From: Antitrichia curtipendula
Lineage: Eukaryota; Streptophyta; Bryopsida; Hypnales; Leucodontaceae
Direction: 5' to 3'
Assembly (NCBI GenBank): GCA_951230915.1
Contig: OX579633.1
Coordinates: 26,136,574 to 26,200,573, forward strand
DNA length: 64,000 nt
In this document: positions 57,601 to 64,000 of the stretch, one piece after another
Position numbering within the stretch: the first letter of the stretch is position 1
Layout: each line of letters opens with the position of its first letter
Position numbers and translations under genes: made by a program
Notes under the pieces: model-generated
What the model saw: the letters and a program-made list of their open reading frames with translations, nothing else
The model's database searches: none
What the model was told of the DNA's origin: nothing

Positions 57601-58037
57601 ATTAAGCATACCCCCAAATTTTATAATGCTACATTAAATAGCTTTTCAATTTCTAATCTTACAATACCAACTTGTGCCATCAATTTGAAAGATGATTTTT
57701 TGTTATATGTACAAAACCATGTCTTAAAACAATTTCATTTTCATTTCATATGCTGGGATTTTCTATTGTATAATTAATATATATAATATATTTCTTTTGG
57801 AATGTATCTATTGCCCAAAATATCTTAGTCTGTTTGTCATGGCTAACCATTTATTTTAAAAGACTTGTCTTTGTTTTTGTCCTTATACCTTACAATAGTT
57901 TTCAAATTAACCTTTTAGAATTCCTAATGACTCATAAAAATTGTGGGGATCATTAATATAACACTACCATCCCTATTTACATATCCTAGAATTTTTATTT
58001 TGATGTTTGTTTATGTTAGATTTTGTTAAGATCCATT
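54670..58037. other. AT-rich intergenic DNA
   Basis: No gene recognised. 55975-56115 is a copy of the dispersed repeat also found near 24120 (inverted), 25700 and 39300. Blocks at 56180-56300 resemble 16320-16460 (AAGTTCTATCAAYTTTT, then CATACAAATTCAAA, then ACAACAATATCA), so a larger old repeat is shared between the two regions. Confidence 0.5.
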
Positions 58038-58256
58038 CACTACAAGATAAAAGGGTGTTTTAAGTGTGTTTTAAGTATAGTCCTAGATATAAGATTATAA
58101 GTAATTACCTTTTAGGAGATTTTCAATAAAATTTTACTAGAAACATATATATTTCTAGTAAATTTTACTAAAAATCTACTTAAAGGTTATTACTTACAAT
58201 CTTATGTCTAAGATTATATTTAAAAACGCACTTAAAACAGCCCTTTATCTTGCAGA
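58038..58256. mobile_element. ~219-bp CACTA-type MITE, TSD ATT
   Basis: Left end CACTACAAGATAAAAGGGTG, continuing TTTTAAGTG. The right end's reverse complement reads GCAAGATAAAGGGCTG then TTTTAAGTG; its last bases are eroded. ATT is at 58035-58037 and 58257-58259. The interior is itself strongly palindromic around TTTCTAGTAAA. CACTACAAGA is a common plant CACTA-MITE start. Confidence 0.8.
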
Positions 58257-58259
58257 ATT

Positions 58260-59270
58260 TATTAAAACATATTACAAGGGGCATAATTAATGAAGCTTGA
58301 ATTAGAAAATGTCAAAAAACTCAAGATTAATTGCTTGTATTTTTCTTGGGCAAATTGTTGTTAGAGCTTATTAAATTTTGTTAAATTATAAATTTTAATA
58401 TAGATTTTAATAAATTATTACTAAAAATTATCAAAATGAAATTCCATGAAATGTAAACAAGGATGTAGTAATAAATTGAAGATACCACAAGTGCTCTCTA
58501 TAATTTCATTGCAACATTGTAAATTCAAAGTTCTTCGTTACATGTTTTGTTTGATTCCCCATGAACTCATATATTTACATTGTATCCTCTTTTTTTTCAT
58601 TCTTCATTCTTCTTCTTTTTACCTTTTCTATAAAATATGGGAGAATATAACCTATGGACATTTAATATTGAAGGATCGTGGCCTATTTATAAGGCCCCTC
58701 TAAAAAATGTTATAAATACTTAGACATTTTTTAAGCATAGAAATCATATATATATGTCTTTGTAAAATAAAGAGTCAACTATCAAAAGTTAAATACTATA
58801 TATTCAAGTTTCTACATTAATTTCATGTTCCTAATATATCCAAAAAATTTATCATACTTTTTGCACATCAAATTGGGCAACTTCCATATGTCAAACCATC
58901 AACACATATGATAGGAATTCACTTGGTACAGAGATTTCTCGAGAGATTTATAGATCAAGAAACATTGGCACAAATTGTGTTAGCAAATAAAAATATTATA
59001 AAAAACAAGTGGCAACTAAGAAATAGTCAAGTTTAATTTTTACAATCAAGTTTTCTTTTTTCCATTTCAAACTAAAGTTTGTCTTAGTCTTTACAATGCT
59101 GCATTTTCAAACTACATGAATTTTTCCTAAATTTGAAATTGATTTATACAAACTCACTCTATTTTCAATTAGTGCAAGTTGAAATATAACACTATTGTAC
59201 CAATCATAAGAAAAAATGAAATTTTATAGCGGCACTATTTTTCTCCCCTCATTATTATCTACAGTCTGTA
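58260..59270. other. AT-rich intergenic, nothing recognised
   Basis: No motif, exon or repeat that I can support. Confidence 0.5.
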
Positions 59271-59647
59271 AGGTAACTGACCTCATTCCGACCAGGGACC
59301 TATTTTGTTATATAGGTTACTCTCTTTCCAATTAGCAAGAGAAATTCAATGATTAATTATGGCACAACTCCCAATGCAATCTTGGCCGCATTACAATTGG
59401 CTGCAATCTTGGTTGATTTTACAATCAACCTGTGGTTGGAAATGAGAAGACCTATGTGACAAGAATAGGTCGAACAAAATCCTCAACTAAAAAATTCACA
59501 GTAATTATATTTTGAGAAACAAAATCGTGAAAAAATATGGAATCCTTCTAAACTCTATTTCTATACATGAAAAAATTCCTCCACCCAAGAAATATGTGCT
59601 CCAAATATGCGTAATTGCTTAAATGGTCAGAATGAGGTCGGCTACCT
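59271..59647. mobile_element. 377-bp inverted-repeat element, TSD TA, upstream of RPT3
   Basis: Left end AGGTAACTGACCTCATTCCG and right end (reverse complement) AGGTAGCCGACCTCATTCTG are inverted, with TA on each side (59269-59270 and 59648-59649). The TA duplication suggests the Tc1/mariner superfamily. Interior blocks (TATGGAATCCTYYT, TGCTTAA) also occur at 23880-24015, so a partial relative lies there. It ends about 270 bp before the RPT3 start codon. Confidence 0.8.
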
Positions 59648-59893
59648 TAGTACAAATCAGTGTACTGTGAAATGGGGAGGGTAGACCGCTGTGGCCCATG
59701 TGGTGTATTTGGATGATACACGATGAACAGAAACTTTCATCGCCAAAGAAAGAGCGGTGCTCAATTGCGTTCATCCATTTCATCAGGCTGGTCGTCTCTC
59801 ATAAGCTCACTCCGCTCTATCAGTCTTCATTTGTTGCGCACAGCAAACCCTCAATTGCAGCAACAATTGAAAAGAAAGACGTAGAAGAGAGAT

Positions 59894-59902
59894 TTAGGGT
59901 TT
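59894..59902 (+). promoter_or_regulatory. Telo-box (TTAGGGTTT) in the RPT3 leader
   Basis: TTAGGGTTT lies 14-22 bp before the RPT3 ATG, in the same orientation as the copy before the succinyl-CoA ligase gene. Confidence 0.6.
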
Positions 59903-59915
59903 CGACATTTGCAGC

Positions 59916-63318
<3,403 letters not shown>

Positions 63319-64000
63319 ATGCCTTTTGGTATTTAATTCCATAAATTCAGCCGAACATGAACTAGGAATTCCCTTAGTCCCATTTATCCATTCCATAGTG
63401 TAAATGAAGGCTCTGAAGGGCTATCGTAGTTGTTCTTGTAATTTGAATGACAAGGAGCTTGTACACAGTTTCACCTAATACATAAATCTTGTACTGTGAA
63501 GTACAATTTGTCTTGTATGTGCATCTGAGCAATAGTGAGTTGCAGAGTGGCCACTTCCATATTGGAGGTTTCCATCAAAAACCACTCAAAATTGTCATTT
63601 CTATAACAAAGTGTAAAAAAAAATGTAATGTTTCTTTTGTATATCTAATTGTAGGATCTTGTACTAGACTAGTATAAGAATGTGTGGAAGAAATTTTACA
63701 AACTTTGATTGCATAGATTGTATCATATTTGCATTTAAAGTGAAGGAAACAAGTTTTCTTGCACCTTGCTCAACTACATTTTCGGCTTTGATTCTTTATA
63801 ACTTACAATTTTTGTTCTATTGATTTTTAATTTTTAATTTTATATGATAAAGAATTAAGTTGAGAGTCTAGGGAGAAATATTCAAAAAAAAAACACTTAG
63901 TTTTCACTCATTAAAAAATTGTTAAGTAAAAGTAGGCTCAAGATTGAAGGAAAATTTAAATTGTTAATAGTTCTAAGGTGGAATTGAAATACACTAATCT
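63319..64000. other. RPT3 3' UTR and AT-rich flank
   Basis: 63319 to about 63700 probably holds the 3' UTR and polyadenylation region; the rest is AT-rich with nothing recognised. Confidence 0.5.

Overview
The window is nuclear DNA of a streptophyte, most likely a land plant. It holds spliced genes with GT-AG introns whose products match plant housekeeping families, separated by long AT-rich tracts full of transposon remnants. I cannot name the species. The mix of many-exon and intronless genes and the many short inverted-repeat elements would suit a bryophyte or lycophyte, but that is only inference.

Layout. 1-108 is probably the 3' end of a + strand CDS I do not recognise. 109-6114 is intergenic with tandem repeats. 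6115-15124 (-) is a 24-exon importin-13/transportin-3-type nuclear transport receptor of 1,050 residues, whose exon chain closes in frame throughout. Its GC-rich 5' flank runs to about 16.05 kb. 16.1-21.35 kb is AT-rich and carries four copies of one repeat, two of which form a ~770-bp hairpin. 21677-22672 (+) is an intronless, GC-rich mitochondrial succinyl-CoA ligase alpha subunit.

23.0-39.5 kb is transposon territory: CACTA-type small elements, a cluster of three ~265-bp GGGCTAAA elements, a decayed Ty1/copia retrotransposon, and a 769-bp element with a 4-bp target duplication inserted in its reverse transcriptase. 40033-40995 (+) is a four-exon gene for a 115-residue Mediator MED15-like protein. 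41.4-47.6 kb holds more small elements, including a near-perfect 190-bp palindrome nested in a 410-bp element, and a probable LINE fragment.

47659-51965 (-) is the autophagy scramblase ATG9, nine exons resolved and the N-terminal exon uncertain, with a complex GC-rich leader up to about 54.4 kb. 54.5-59.9 kb is AT-rich with two further small elements. 59916-63318 (+) is the complete six-exon 26S proteasome ATPase RPT3.

The genes are unrelated housekeeping functions (nuclear import, TCA cycle, transcription, autophagy, proteolysis) and do not form a pathway cluster. I found no new multi-gene system. The most unusual content is in the transposable elements: several non-autonomous families with readable inverted termini and target duplications, some nested, some close upstream of genes.
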